Counted from the stretch's first letter, positions 23,876 to 37,679 are shown. The stretch: 64,000 nt of DNA from Istiophorus platypterus (GCA_016859345.1 CM029124.1:9064501-9128500), one strand, 5' to 3'. Numbers and translations: made by a program. Notes: generated from the letters alone by a model not told the origin.

Positions 23876-26800
23876 TTTCCTTCCTGAAGCATTGATTGAC
23901 TCATCAGTGCTTGAGCATTGCCATTTCCCCCTTAGGCCTAAGTGGCAATAACCTTCAAGTGAAAAAAACAAAAACAAACATTAATTAAGGGATGTATTTT
24001 TTCTTTATTGACCAAAGTGTCTATCGGTATTTTAACTGAAAAAGTCTTCTTAAGGATCAATAAGCCTTTGGGAAAAAATTGTTTGATTACAATTTTGTGT
24101 TTCATGATGACACGACTCTTATATCCACAAAGAGCCAATAATCACATGGCTGTAATTGAAACAGATATATCACAAATATTTTAATATTTTCTCTCTTCAA
24201 GAATGAGGCTGGTAATATTCTATTTGTTTGCCAGTGTCAGCAAATCCCATCAAACAGACCAAATGCAATAGTGTTCTGGTCCATCTGTCACTACTTTTTA
24301 ACCTCACTTCCTGGTCTGTGGCATTCAGTCTCAAACTCATTCATTCCTCCTGAAGACTTCTTTACAAAAAAACTCCCCAAAAAATTCAAAAATCACTCTT
24401 GAAAAATGGTTCAGTAATTTCCTAAATTTGCTAAATTTGCTGGACACTTGTAAACTGAATGTTTTGTTTGAAGAAGACTATTTTCAGTTCTGGATTGATG
24501 CACAATTGATGTTCTAGTGAGTGTTTCTGGCAGCGGGAAGGTTAATGTTTGACTAAGTCAAAATTGACGGTTGGTTCAATGATGTGTTCCCAGTAGTTTT
24601 TGGGCAACACTGAAAGTTTCTGACACCAAGGAATAAGAAATATCAGGCTTTGGCCTGTAATAGGATCAATGCATTTTTAGTTTTGGGCTTATCATGGGCT
24701 TTGATGACTATAAGGGAAAATATATGATATCAACAGTCTATTTTTTTAATTCAATTGTCAAATCTGAAAAAGAGGAAAAAATGAAAACCCCATATCTCAT
24801 CTTTGAAACCTCTGTTGACCACTAATTTGTAAGTATGCATGTGAAAATGTTGGTGAATCACGTTTGCTCTTAATTTGGATGCACATTCCAGGCAGCTTGT
24901 TATTAAGCAAAGGCCCATATAGGGCAGCAGCCTTCAGTGGGGAGTGCAAACCATCTGTAAGTTATTACCTGTGGAAACTAAATAACGGTGCACACAAGAC
25001 AGAAAAAATAAACAAACAATAATAATAGCCTGACATAACCAAAACACCAATACTACCACAACTACTTCTACTACTACTAATTATAAGAATAATAAATGTG
25101 ATGTTTAATGATGTGTAACATGGTTAGAGGCTCAGAGAAATAGAGAGCTTGTGCTGCATGATAGAGCATATGTGTGATTTTATTGAAACAAATGGTTTAA
25201 AATAAGAACCGTAGAAATGTCCTTGAAGGTAAAGTAATGTATTATTGCCATAGGAACAGGGCTGGCAGTTCCATTGCAACTGAAATGGATATGTGCACTA
25301 GTTCCAGAAAAGGAGAAGCAAGGATTTTGCATGCACGGGTTGAATTGCTGCCTGTGATCTAGCAGCAGACGTGCATCCATTTTTTTAGATTTACTCTGTA
25401 GTGTGTCAAAAATGGTAACCTTTCAGCACATCTGGAGGGAGGATCAGTTGGTTTTCAAGTTGTCCTGACAACACATTAAACGTTTTTGTATTCACATTAG
25501 TCTTTGTTGAGATGAAAACAAAGAATTATGAAACCGTATCCTCGTTTGAAGGTAATAAAATCCATCCCCTGAGTGTAACTGACATGGGACTGATTTTGTT
25601 TCATAGTACCATCTACATGTTGCATCATGCTGCAAAACTTGTTCTTTGATAAAACGTACCTTAGACTCTCCTTAAAAGTTACCATTAAATGAAGTAGCCT
25701 TTGGGGAGAGTGCCTCTTATTGGAAATCAAGTCTTGCACCGAAGTGATGATTGATAGCAGACTTACATTCGTTTGATGGTAGAAAACCTTGGGCTATAAT
25801 CAATGCAAAATCTGTAAGTGAAACTAGCACACACAAAAAAACACATTAAATTTAAGTAAACATAAAAAATAATAACAATAATGATAATAATTTTCATTAA
25901 TTGGCCAGAGGCGAGGCACATTTTTCATGAGGGAAATGGTGCATGTGTACAGGGAAAGTGTTGTTGCTCCATATAAAGTTCAGTGGGTTTAAAGTTTGTC
26001 ATCTAGCCAATCTGTGAGTGTGGGTACAATGGCAGGAGTGGGTAAAAGCACTCAGGCACTGGATAGAATTCAGTCGGTGTGCATTTCATTTGGGTTTGCG
26101 GTAACAGAGGGCACAGACGTGGTTATATAAGAGATATGGATGTGCACATTTTGGCTTGATTGTAGGAAGGCACGGATAAACCATTTCTGTCACCTCAATT
26201 CTGGGAATATGATTACCTGTCTAAAGTAATGTGTTTGTCCCACATTTGCTCTGTCTCATCTATGTCATCTATTAGTTACATTGTTAGGTTTTATTGGATG
26301 TGCAGGATGTTCATGGCAGATCTTAATCAGCGATTTAAGGTTTGAAACGCTTTGAGAAATGTTCTCCATCCAAAACCCACAGTCGGAAGGGTCCCTGGAG
26401 AAATCTTTTCAACATAAGGATATATTGATAAAATAGGAAAAAATAGGACATGTTGTTCAGTCCAATTTGACTCTATGAAGTTTAGTTTGTGGTTAGGAGT
26501 TACAAAAATGACATAAAGTTTTCTCATTAGTGAAAACTCAAGCAGAAGTTAGTATAAAATCACATTGCACACCAGATCTATAGAAGCTACTCTTACCTCC
26601 TGCATGGATGCAAAATGCATTATTCAGTCCAGAAAACTCTTGTGCAGATTTTAAGACTAATTTCTAGAGATCTTGTGTGTGCTGGGATCTGAAAGTCTGC
26701 AACAGCAATTTGTCCTGCAGTTTATCGTCACTCTTTGAAAAGAAAATCCTCAAGTTGTGCAATAGCGCAAGGACTCTTTATTTCTTACCTATTTCTGTAC

Positions 26801-28863
26801 ATGTAGTTTTTTCAAACGTTTCAGTTTCATCACAGCTACACACAGAATGCATTCACACCACGTTCTAAAGCCACAAACTATAATATTCTGTCAGTCTCTG
26901 TCATAATCTGTCAAGTTTTTTTCTTGCTGGATATCCTAGCCATGTTATGTCATAGTCAAACTGATGGAGTGACTGTGAGAACAAAAGGTGAGTTACAATG
27001 AAGAAAACCAGTCCAGTGGGACTTCATTAGGCAGCTTTATATTACTTCAAACATTATAAAAACCTATTCGGTATTCAGCCGCAGTTCTCAGGGGCTCATA
27101 CTTGCAATTACAGAACAATCTTTGACTAAGTTAGGAAATCTCTCATCTTACAAGTCTGTTAATACACACATGGACGCACATGCACACATACACTCACATA
27201 CTTACACTAAGTTTCCTCTCCTGAAATTTTCTGTCCACAAAATATTTTTATGAAAGTATAGTAGGATTACCGATTTTTAAAACACTGCAAATGTCTGTGT
27301 TCAGTCTCCTTAAAGACTGTCCAACTTTGCCAAATGCATGTATCATTATTCATTAATAGTCTTTCAGTCTAAAGCGTGTAAGCAGTTGTCAACAATCTGT
27401 GTTTTCTAGGAATGAAGGAATCATGATTTTTCTATGCCAAGTCCTAATCAAAGTAATTTAACATTTAGCACCTGTCAATTCCAGAGTTCCAATCTGACAT
27501 TTTTATAGTTATATAACACAGCAGCACATTGAACACTAAATTAGGTTAATGCTAAAATTAGTATAACTGTTTAGATATGTCTGCCAGAACCAACCCTAAC
27601 CCCCGCATATTTTTACTCTGATTCAATGCTTGGTCATTGTGCAAAACACCTGAATAAGAATTGAAACAGATATTTTGCACTTAGCCTATAGTTTCTGAAT
27701 TGCTTTGGTTTGTATACCATATAATATGTGAAGTGTTTATATCAGCCTCTCTCTTTCCCTAACACTGACGTTCAAATACAGTTTTCTTAACTTCTACTCT
27801 TTTTGCTGTCAGCGTGAATATATCTTCACTAGTGTGTGTTTTTGCAATAGTTGCAGTGTTTTAATGAGGGAAAATGGTAGTCTTTTGACAGCTGGTATAC
27901 TTGCAGCACAGCGGGTTACAATGAATAAAGGATATGGTTTAGATCAGCCCTCATGCCAGCGGTTAAAAAGATGCCTTTCTTGGACTATTTCATGATCCTG
28001 CTGATCAGCTTGGGACGTTTCATTCTTGTGAAGAGTAAATCATCCAGTTGTTGCATAGTGTGAACTGTATTTTAAAGGTTTAACATCACTTAGATTTAAA
28101 TTTATTACTGCAGTGATTATTGCAATAGTAATTATATTTCCAGAGTTTGGACTACCTGGCAGTTTAAGTCTCTCTGCATGGTATACCTGCAGATTTGGAT
28201 TGACCAATGAATACCCATAGAATAAGACTGACCAGCTTCCAACACAGCAGTTCCACAGCTGTGATGTTGTTTCTGATGACTTTTTATCCTGGAATAAGAG
28301 ACCAGAGGTGCTATCATGTCAGGACTGAATCCTGTTCCATTCCCACTGAAGTATAGAGAGTAGATACAGGGCATGGTCAGCATTTGCAATACATTGTGAT
28401 AAAATGTTGTGGTTTTATACTGGTAACACATGTCAAGAAAATTTTATGAAAGGTAAAAAAGATATAGTGCTCCACTTTTGCTGTTATCTTAATTTTTCTG
28501 TGTGGTAAAAAAGTAGGCCTGCACAGGTTTTCAGCATCAATGAGGCAGTTTTATTTTCTGTGAGCCTGAACAATGGGCTGAACAGTCTTTCTGTCATACA
28601 TCAAAAATGGATGAAATGGAAGAGTATTTGTACAGCATTTTGAAAAACAAATGCTTTCGGGTTTTCTTAGTCCAAGAAAAAAATCTGCTAAACCTATCTG
28701 CATGGCACTAGTGTTTTATAATATAGGGAATTTACCTTCAGTAACGGACAGAGTCTCAAATACATGGCATTCCCAGAATTAAAGCCCATGTTGTGTAGAA
28801 AGGTTTTTCTCCATATGGCTGATGTTTCCACCCTTTCTTGAATTTACCATTTGACAGACATTA

Positions 28864-29260
28864 CAGTGTTTCCCACAGATTGAGAATTTACTTGTGGTGC
28901 TGGGCTGTGCAACATGTGACTGATATGCATACAGATACTCATGCAGTGTAGAGAGGGAGAGTGCAACACAGGTTATTTTCTACAGCTAAAATTTACAGAT
29001 GACCCCTAAACACCTCACATGCAGACTATAGCTAGACAATAGAATTTACAGATGTTCTCTAAACACCTGGGGAGACGCTAGGCGGCTGCCCTCATCCCAA
29101 GCTGCTCAGCAAGATCACCTACAGCACACACGACTCAGATAATTCTGTGGCCAAAACCTAGTTGGAAAAGAGTGAAATAAGACATTGTAAAGTAAGAATT
29201 ACCTCAGTTGAGACGGAATGATTTTACATTTTACCGGAGTGGCAGCCCAAGTAGAGCCTA
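28864..29260 (+). mobile_element. Probable decayed hAT-like element (CAGTGTTTCCCACA terminus)
   Basis: The left end reads CAGTGTTTCCCACAGATTGAG followed by TTACTTGTGGTG, which matches the terminus of a hAT-type element I recall from fish genomes. Inside, AATTTACAGATG followed by CTCTAAACACCT or CCCCTAAACACC occurs twice (near 28991 and 29043), giving an internal direct repeat of about 50-base spacing. I do not see the opposite terminus, so the right boundary is a guess. Confidence 0.4.
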
Positions 29261-29459
29261 TGTAAGGGGAGCGCCGCAACACAACAGACACTGTTGTCAT
29301 CTTTCTTCATGAAATGAAGGCACGCTTTGGACTGTTTCTTCAGTCATGAATCCTTCATGGTGCTGATTTCCAGCAGTGTTGATGCAGGAGTTAGACGGTT
29401 TTGTTTTTTAATGTGCAACTCTCAGAAAAACAAGCCAGCATCAATAAAAACAACTCCTA

Positions 29460-29492
29460 GGCATATGATTCAGATGGGTTGAATCATATGCC
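29460..29492. repeat. Perfect 12-bp inverted repeat with 9-base loop
   Basis: GGCATATGATTC (29460-29471) and GAATCATATGCC (29481-29492) are exact reverse complements around AGATGGGTT. It can form a hairpin in DNA or RNA. It is probably a relic of a mobile element or a chance palindrome. Confidence 0.9.
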
Positions 29493-32400
29493 AATCTGAT
29501 GTCTATGTCAATTTGGAACCAGTTCTAAACTGAAACCAGTTCTCACATCTCTTGTATTCTCTAGTCTTTTCTCACCCTCGCTCCGCTGAGGTTCGGGATG
29601 ATAATGAAACTTTGTATGTCACACATAATGAGTCTAATTTGGTATCCCACCATATTGCACAACTCTTTAGCCAAGTACCCTTCTTCACTTTACCAGCTCA
29701 TCCTCTGACTGCTTTGTCTGAAGGCAGCTTTTGCTCAAATTGCTGCCTCTTTCTGTCAATATGTTTGCTCCACAGTAATCTTTCTTTTCTGTGATTGCGT
29801 TTCCCTGCTGCAAAAAGCTTGCCCCAGTCTCAGCATTAAGCTTCTATATTTTCGGTGTACCTGTGCTATAAATGTCTGGGCACTTATTATGCCTTTCAGG
29901 TACTTCAGGTGCTTTGAATTTCATTTTCCCCTCTATACTCGTATCCTTGCCTATGCGCACTCTGTGGACTTGATAAAAGCAGTTCAAAATATTTTCCTAT
30001 AAAAAGCCATACTACTCCATGGGACTCGGAGCCATTTCTTAACCTCTCCAACATATTTAACTTGGATATTTTGTATCTCCACTGCATTAGCCAAGGAAAC
30101 ATACCAGCTCTTATCAACGCATCTTTATGTTAGGAATCATGAGCTACACTATATAAACTGTTTGTCCTCAGTACTCTTAAATGTCCTCTGTATTATTTCC
30201 TGAATGTGATCGTTGTCATTTACAGCTGCATCCTAACACCTTCCTAAGCCTTTTCCTGAGCTCTAATGATGGTGGAGTGCCTTCTGCTTGCCAAGCCTTA
30301 GCTGTGAATATGCTTTCAGCTTCCATCTGCAGGTTATGTGTTGTCCAGTATGTGTATGGGAACATTTTAGTACATAGAAGCGAGGCACAGCTGCCCTAAT
30401 AGCCTTTTCCGTTGCCATCACACACTTTATGTTTTGACTATTACATCAATTTTTTTATATTATGCCAATAGTGAAGGCTAAAGTGGAAATTATGTAATTA
30501 CTAAGAAAATCTAGTGTGAGGACATCTAAACAAGAGGAACAAAACTTAATCACTTTACTTTTCTCCTCTATCTCCCTTCTCTTTTTTCCTGTCCCTCCTT
30601 CAAAATTCCCTGGTTTTACTTATCCTTCCTATTTCATTTGCAAGAACCCACTTTCCTATACCTGCTGGAGACAGTGTCCAGATGTATCTCCAACTTTTCC
30701 CCTGTGGCATAAATATATTTTTAAGTGGTGGCTTTCGATTTGTGCAGCTCTTCAGTCAACCGTTAGACATGTTATTCCTCAGATGTGGAATGCGATGGTG
30801 GATACAGCACTGCAGTCCACGTCCCTACATGTTTGCAATATTTAAGACATCCTATACACTATCACCTCACTCGAGACACTCCAGGAATTTTAATGGATAC
30901 ATGTTACACATTGTTTTTTTGTTGGCTATAGCTATTAACTCTTTGTTTGTTTAGGTTTGTGCAAAAATCTTTTACAGTTAGAATCTGAATCTACCTATAT
31001 TAGCTGGGTTCTTTACACAACATGATTTAGTTTTAGTGAAAACCCATTTCATAACCTCCATAGTCTTACTGGACCTCAAACACTCTTTAAAGTACCAACA
31101 GGACTAATGAAAAAATACAATTTTACGTCACTCTACTGAAAAAACACAGAAAAAATGTTTTGAAGTAGTCCATTCGAAAGCAGGAGCATAGTCAGGACAC
31201 TTAATTGAATTGTATTATCTCAGAATGACTCCATCACACTAACAGTGTTGTTTTAGCACTAAAAGTTATTGACTGGAACATAACACAGGTTGGTATTACA
31301 CACTGCTATGCTGCAGCTTGTTAATTGCAGGTGCAAAAAAATTACTTTCACAGTATTATCAAAAGACCTTGGAGTAAACGACAACAGTATACAGCAGTTC
31401 TTATCTGCATCGTCTGGCGCTAAACCAAACTTTGTAAGCCATGGATCCACAACTGAAGGAGCACTGTACCTGAAACTAATATTTTATATATTTGAGTTTG
31501 TAGTTGCGATAAAATGCACACGTCATCTTCAATTCAGTGGCAAAGAACAATGTGAAAATATGTTGAGGCACGCTCCTAATTTTTCCAGATATGAATTTCT
31601 TCCAAAACTCTCAAATTACTTCACAAATCCATTAGTAACCATGGAAACAAAACTTTGAAAATGAACAAAACACACTTTCCTCCTTTTGTCTTTTGATGTC
31701 TGTCGTACTAGTTTAGTTATTTGGTTTACACAACCCCTTAGGAATTTTTTTCCTTTTCAAAGTCAGTGATAGAAATCTAGGCGTGCGTCATTATGGTTTG
31801 GTGATAAATTGGTGAACTGCATCTACTGAACTCTGCATCATGGGTCTGTATCCCTAGGATGTTAAATTATTACAGCTTCCACCTTCGCTAAGCCACAGAT
31901 GGACGGTAAAGGATGGAGACTTCTGAGCAGAGCATCTCGAGCGCCAATTTTTTTGCCGGACAATTCTGACAAACAGGCGTACTCACCGGTGTTTTATTCA
32001 CCACAGTTTGAAAGAGCAAACCAAACCAAACACAGGGAATGTCATATCTTTGACATATAAGTCTGAGAGTCAAAACCAATAAAGCATCTTCATTATTTGA
32101 CCTGTTGACTCCTCTTTCGTAGACTTTGTATTATTCTGCCGTGTGGAAAATGCTGCAGTGTTTTTTTGCTAAGTCTACACTGGGTAATTCTTATTGAGCT
32201 GAGCCGAGGTCTGAAACAGAAAGTATATTTTCCTTATCTCAGAACACAGTTCTCTATTCATTTGTTTTCTGTCACACTGTACCTTCCTAACTCTCTCTCT
32301 TGGCTGTATATTGTCTAACACCAGCACCCTTACCACTCTTCTCCTTTTCTTTCTTATGCTCCCTTCATTTCTCCTCCACCAGCCAACCATTATAGGCAGT

Positions 32401-32850
32401 TTCACAGTGAGGTTTGTCCTGGTGTGATGCATTGTGTGCAGTATAATTGATAGATATGGCTTCTGTGTGATAAAGACTGCTTATAGAACAAGGGGCCATC
32501 TGTCTTGTGGGCTCCTTCTCTGCCCCTGAACCATGTGTTGAACAGTCACAATGGGAAAAGTTTCTCATTGTTTCCAACACCTAGCTTGAGTGAAGTGAGC
32601 ACAAAAACTGTAATTCCCCTGTTCCCCTTAACAAAATGGAAAATAAGAATGTTTTAAAGCATGTGATGAATGTGTTTCTTTTTTTCAAATTTAAAGTTTA
32701 AAAAGAAACATCCGGTTTCTCATGTGCTTTTCTTTCATCTTCCATTCATCTGCTCACCTTCTGATGCTAACGTTTGATTCGTTTCCAGTTTTAGCTTCAC
32801 TTGGAACCAAACCTCTCTTTCATTTCTAGGGTTCAAGGTGTCTGAAGATC

Positions 32851-32947
32851 TGAATTGATGATTCTGGCTTTAATTAGTATAGCCTGTTTTAGTGATATCA
32901 GCAATTCTTTACAGGCTATGCTAATCTGTGCCAGAATCAGCAATGCA
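32851..32947. ncRNA. MicroRNA-precursor-like hairpin (candidate, strand unknown)
   Basis: Two 28-base arms, 32860-32887 (starting GATTCTGGC, ending TATAGCCTGT) and 32911-32938 (starting ACAGGCTATG, ending GCCAGAATC), pair with 23 Watson-Crick pairs, two G-U pairs and three mismatches grouped in one internal loop. They enclose a 23-base loop. Pairing continues less perfectly outwards for about nine more positions on each side. Length, loop size and near-complete pairing are those of a vertebrate pre-miRNA, and either strand could fold. I do not recognise either arm as a known microRNA. A short palindromic MITE is the main alternative. Confidence 0.4.
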
Positions 32948-33005
32948 ATTGGGATGGATGCATTTCTCCATGACGTACATTAAGGCCTTATTTTCATTGG
33001 CCACA

Positions 33006-33031
33006 TTTCTTTTCTTTTCTTTTCTTTTTTT
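33006..33031. repeat. (TTTTC)n simple repeat
   Basis: Four to five TTTCT units end in a T run. Confidence 0.9.
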
Positions 33032-34979
33032 AATTTATTGGTGGTTTTGAGTCAGTGTTTTGAAATATAAAAGGAGCAACAAAAATAGTCTCTCAAGATG
33101 GATGGAATGGATGGAAGTTGATAAGGCCTTCTGACAAGGGTAAGGTTTGCAGACATGATGTAATTTGTGATTATCAGAAAGAAAAATTGCGTACATTTGG
33201 TCTATATGTCTTATGTGCTGCAATCAAGTGGCCTTTTCTGAGACATCCGATGGCTAACAGAGTGAGTGTAAATTTCAAAGATGATTTCTGTATCTCATCC
33301 CTCACTTGTTTTCTTGTTTCACTTCTGCTGTTGGATAAGGTGGATCATTGGTGTGAAAAGGTATGGAAAACACTGGCCCCAGTAGCTTCTACCATGTTCT
33401 CTTGGTGTGTTTTTCTATTAACCTAGTATGTTAGAGGCCTCTAAGCTGCAGACACTCAATTTAACAGCATGCCAGCCCTTTAATAAAGTCATTATCTCTG
33501 CAGAAGCTTGTTTGACCCTACAATAATAAATGTAGAATGTGTGTCTTGTTCACATATGGAGAATACTGTATATCCCCTAAGGGAAAAGTATGATAAGGCT
33601 TCATTCTATCAGTGTCAGGTTTGAAAGGATTTGGAAAAATTAGTTTGAAGTTATAATCTTTTTTCATCGTATTGAACCCAATTTTGATACTGTACTATAG
33701 TTGTGATTGACACTTATTCTAATATTAAATGTATTTACACTCACTAGTAACCTCTTTACCCAATATGATAGTTTACAGTGTCAGTGGCAAAGTCCGCCAT
33801 TCCCGCACTGTGTTCAAATAGCATGCACATGCATAAGAGATTTGCATTTCACATAATTTGTGTGCATGAGCATATGTTGCACAATGATGTAATCTGTAAG
33901 AGTGGAGCAGCCTGCCCCCGCCATGTTGAGGAGGAAACATATTTTTTTTTGTTGGTACGGCTATAGCTATAAAACACTGATGAAACACTTATGAAAACAT
34001 CCCTTTCCCAATGTTTTTGCCCCCAGAGCTCCATAAATGTGTCTTTTGGAAAATAACTGTGAGATTGGTATTATTAAGGCATTAAAGACTGAACTCTTTT
34101 GTGATTTGGAGGATTTTACTCTTGGCAGTTTTTATGAAATACTGTTGTGATTATACATATTTATTACTAAACAGAATTCACTTAAGATGGATTATTTCAT
34201 GCCCACTGATCACAGCTGTTAATGCTTTACCTGGGGAAAAAAAGCTTCCCTTTGTGTGACTTTACTGCTACAGGGTAGAGCACAGTCTGCATCCGACTAA
34301 TACTGACATACAGGTAAATCTGCCTGTAAACCAGGGCTCTGAGGGAGTGGCATTCTGCTGTGGCCTTTGATTGGCAGGGGAGAAAATGGCACCAGCATCT
34401 GGAGGCACTTGCATCAGACCCTGATAAAAAATACAGACACACACAGACACAGAGACGGACGAATAAGCACATGTGAATACGCACACTATATGCACATACT
34501 CACGACTGTGCAGCTGGCCTGACACTAACCCCCCCCGCAGCCGTCTTTGCTTTGTCTTTCTCTGAGCGGGAATATCAATCCACCTTTGTAGGCATCACTT
34601 TGAAGCCACTTGGAGAGGAAATGTGCTCCTGTTAACATAATAAGAGTTTTCCTCATGTGCGACCTTTTAAAGCTTAACATTTTATGTAATTCACCATTGG
34701 TCATTGTTTAGCTTTAATCAGGGACATGATTAAGTTCAGGGGTCTCTCCATTTCTCTCACACACACAATTTACTCTGAAATTTTGCAACATGCTTGAGAC
34801 TCAGGGTGATTGATTTTTGTTCTTGGTACATTAGTCTACTGCCCACCGTGTCATGTTATCTACATCTGTGCTGACGAATCATCTGTCTTTATGGCTAACA
34901 GCAATTCACTTGCATGTTTGAGATTCCATCCGTCTTGTCCAGCTGTGTTTAAAACCCTAATGTGGCTGTTTAAATCAGA

Positions 34980-35240
34980 CCCGCAAAGCATTTGACTTTA
35001 CAGAAAGCCAATGATTACATTACTCCCCACCCTCACATCAGCTTAGGTCCAATAAAGTTAATGCTCTCAATTATCTATCCCTCAGTCGGCTTTTATCCAT
35101 GACTGTCTTTTGTCTCCTCAATCATCTCATCAATGGAAATAATGTTCAAATTTTTCTGGGTAATTATATTAATGAGCTACATTAATATAAGTAATTGTTG
35201 CACTCTTTTCTTAATTACTCACATAATGCATGCCCTAAGG
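34980..35240. promoter_or_regulatory. Possible conserved noncoding element rich in homeodomain-type cores
   Basis: AATTA-type cores cluster here: GTAATTATATTAATGAGC near 35160, TAAGTAATTG near 35188 and TTAATTACTCAC near 35211, with CCAATGATTACATT near 35008 and TCAATTATC near 35068. There is no simple repeat, no open frame and no recognised transposon sequence. Dense homeodomain-like cores in unique intronic sequence are common in vertebrate developmental enhancers. The call is inference and needs cross-species alignment. Confidence 0.25.
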
Positions 35241-36180
35241 TCCACTGAAACTGATTTTCTTCTGTATATAATGTATAGAGAATCGTAACCCATGTGGTGT
35301 ATTCTGAGTGCGTAATGGACTTTCACTGTCAGAGCACGCGCTGGTGTGACAACAGCCTATATATTTTACTGGCAGTAAGTTGCGCTCTTGTTTAGTTTAA
35401 AAATAAGTGTCTTGGCGATTTTTTTCATACATTGCACCCTGAGTGTATTTATAGATATATCTTTGTAATATTTCAATAGCTTGCATATTTATGACAGTAG
35501 TGATATTTTGGACTCGTGCTTTCCTCTTCAGTCTGTCACCTGTAATCCATTGGTCATTGATAGACCGTATTTACCCTTGCTGATAAAATCCCAGCTGAAT
35601 CCTTCCCATTAGCAAAGAGAGAGAGAGTAAAGTGCAGGACCTCCTGAGGTCACCTTTCCACAGTGTTATACTCCAGAGCACCGGGCTCCTCCATTTAGCC
35701 ACGTAATTTGCCTCATTACCTAGCTCCTCTCCAAACTGTATGCATGGAAATTGTTATGCCTGAGTAGCTATAGGCTCTTAAGCTGACTTACTTTATGAGG
35801 TACCCACTATTTGAGTGGGTGCGTGAACTAAGTAATTCTCTCTCTGTGTCCAAATATTGATAAAGCGCCAGGGGGGATAATTTCTCCTTTTTGCCCATAG
35901 CCTGGAGCAAAAAAGAAACAAACTCCAGCACAAGCTCTGTTTTCCTTTTCATTTACACTAAATTTAGACAAGAACATATGATAAGAAATTGGTATCCCAG
36001 TAATTGCGAATGCATTGAGGGAATGTAAACTTAGGTTATTGGAGATGGAGGGGCTGGGTTCTGCTGTACACAACACGTAGTTACATATAGTTATATTAAA
36101 GTTTGTAAAAGCTGGGATTGCAGAGAATCTGGCAGTGACAGATTTTTAATAACAACTTGATGTATTGCTGTAGTGGAAAC

Positions 36181-36495
36181 TAGGGTTGAGTGACTTGACA
36201 ATATGTAATATTTTACTGCTGCCAAAAAATAGAAGGTCATTGTGGGTAGTTCTCCAATAACATGATTGGGATCTTGCTGCTTTTCTTTGTCTTATATGAT
36301 AGTAAACCGAAAATCTTTAGGTTTTAGACTATTGGTTGGAAACAAATGATTTGAAGACGGCCCCGTAGGCTATAGAAAAAAAAAATATCTTTCACTATTT
36401 TCTGACATTTTAGAGACCAAACAATTTATCGATTAATCAAGAAAATAATCAGCAGATAAAGCGATAATGGAAATAATAATTGCAGTTGCAGCCTA
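36181..36495 (+). mobile_element. hAT-like nonautonomous element with TAGGGCTGCAAC-type ends
   Basis: The left end reads TAGGGTTGAG. The right end reads GCAGTTGCAGCCTA, the reverse complement of TAGGCTGCAACTGC. Between them lie blocks typical of this fish family: TTTAGGTTTTAGACTATTGG, GATTTGAAGACGG, TTTTCTGACATTTTAGAGACC and TTATCGATTAATCAAGAAAA. The full length of about 315 bases is present, so both termini survive. I could not see a clear 8-bp target duplication, which fits an old insertion. There is no coding sequence. Confidence 0.75.
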
Positions 36496-36829
36496 ATCGA
36501 CAGAATTGATAAATAATAATAACGCAAAATAAGAATACATTTTGATAAAGGATTTTATCCATATTTCCCCCCCTCTTGTGGAAATTAATCACAACGCTAT
36601 TTTTTTACTCTCATACATATTTTTAATTTCATACTTTCACTGCTCTCCTCTTGGCAGGTTGCACATCATTGTGCCTTCCTTCTTGCTTTTAGCCAGAACA
36701 TGTGAGAGTGGCAGAAGGACGGATATGGGGAGGGAGATACTTCTCAGATTTTTGACCAGATTCAGACAATGTGACTTTAACGGAGCTTCACTTTTAATTT
36801 ATAGATTTCTTGTTCATTTTCTTGGGACT

Positions 36830-37040
36830 ATTCAAGCCCGTCTGCCCCCTGTCCATCAGCTAAGCTAACTGCCAGAGTGATTTGTGCGGTGCAATAATGC
36901 TCACAGCCATTTCCTCCGTGAATTATTGGAGCCAAGAATACCACCCTGTTCTGCAATTAATGACACTCCATTGATTCAGCCCAATCCCCTTTGGCAGGGG
37001 AAAATACAGCTCTCTAGAGGGTTAATCTTCCCTCGGGATC
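36830..37040. promoter_or_regulatory. Possible conserved noncoding element
   Basis: This is repeat-free sequence of balanced composition with ATTA-type cores (TGAATTATTGG near 36918, GCAATTAATGACAC near 36953) and a small hairpin, CCCCTTTGGCAGGGG, near 36987. No exon-like splice pair frames an open reading frame. It is proposed as regulatory on composition alone. Confidence 0.2.
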
Positions 37041-37573
37041 CTTACGTTAGTCACAGATTTCTTTAGCCGTACTCAGTTTAAATTTTTCTCTGGGGACATA
37101 TATGGCAGAGCCTCACAAAAATATTAACCTTAACAGACCCTAAATCAAGAGTCCACTCAACATTTGATTTGCAGGCGAGTGCTTCCTGGTTTATTTGCAA
37201 AAGCTAATGTTGTGTTAAAGTGGATTTTTATGCCCAGTCAAACATGTCTGCTTTTCAACATTTCACTTCACCCAGTGAGACTGAGGTCAGTTCAGGCTGG
37301 CTGGGATCTGAATATTCATGATCATTTCAAAATGCTGTTGGGATTGGATAAAAATTCATTTTTACCATCGAATGTCAGCTCATTTAGGAGTGTTCATTTG
37401 ATTTGATTTGAAAGCCATGAGTTAAATAGTAGTGTGGATTTCCCAGTGGGTTTCAGCATCAAGTCTGAAACCAGACTTCCTCTGACATCTCAAGATATTT
37501 TTCCCCATTGTTACTTTGAGAAATGGCAGTAGCTTAGGAAAAAAATGATCATTATCCTCTACCAGTTCTTGCT

Positions 37574-37590
37574 GTCTCTCTCTCTCTCTT
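37574..37590. repeat. (TC)n simple repeat
   Basis: About eight TC units at the edge of the reversed hAT-like element. Confidence 0.85.
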
Positions 37591-37679
37591 CCCTTTCATA
37601 ATATTTTACAATTTTTATATTTATTGCACTGTAATATTGTACTATTTTTTTTTATTTTTTTATTTTACTACATTTGGAT

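Noticed and set aside
26940..26987. Possible 48-base exon ending AAAAG|GTGAGT
   Set aside because: The acceptor has a weak, purine-interrupted tract (GGATATCCTAG) and the end phase is not shared with the better exons.
31888..32079. Minus-strand 63-codon frame with several Cys residues
   Set aside because: No splice-site pair or family signature was evident; it is treated as chance.
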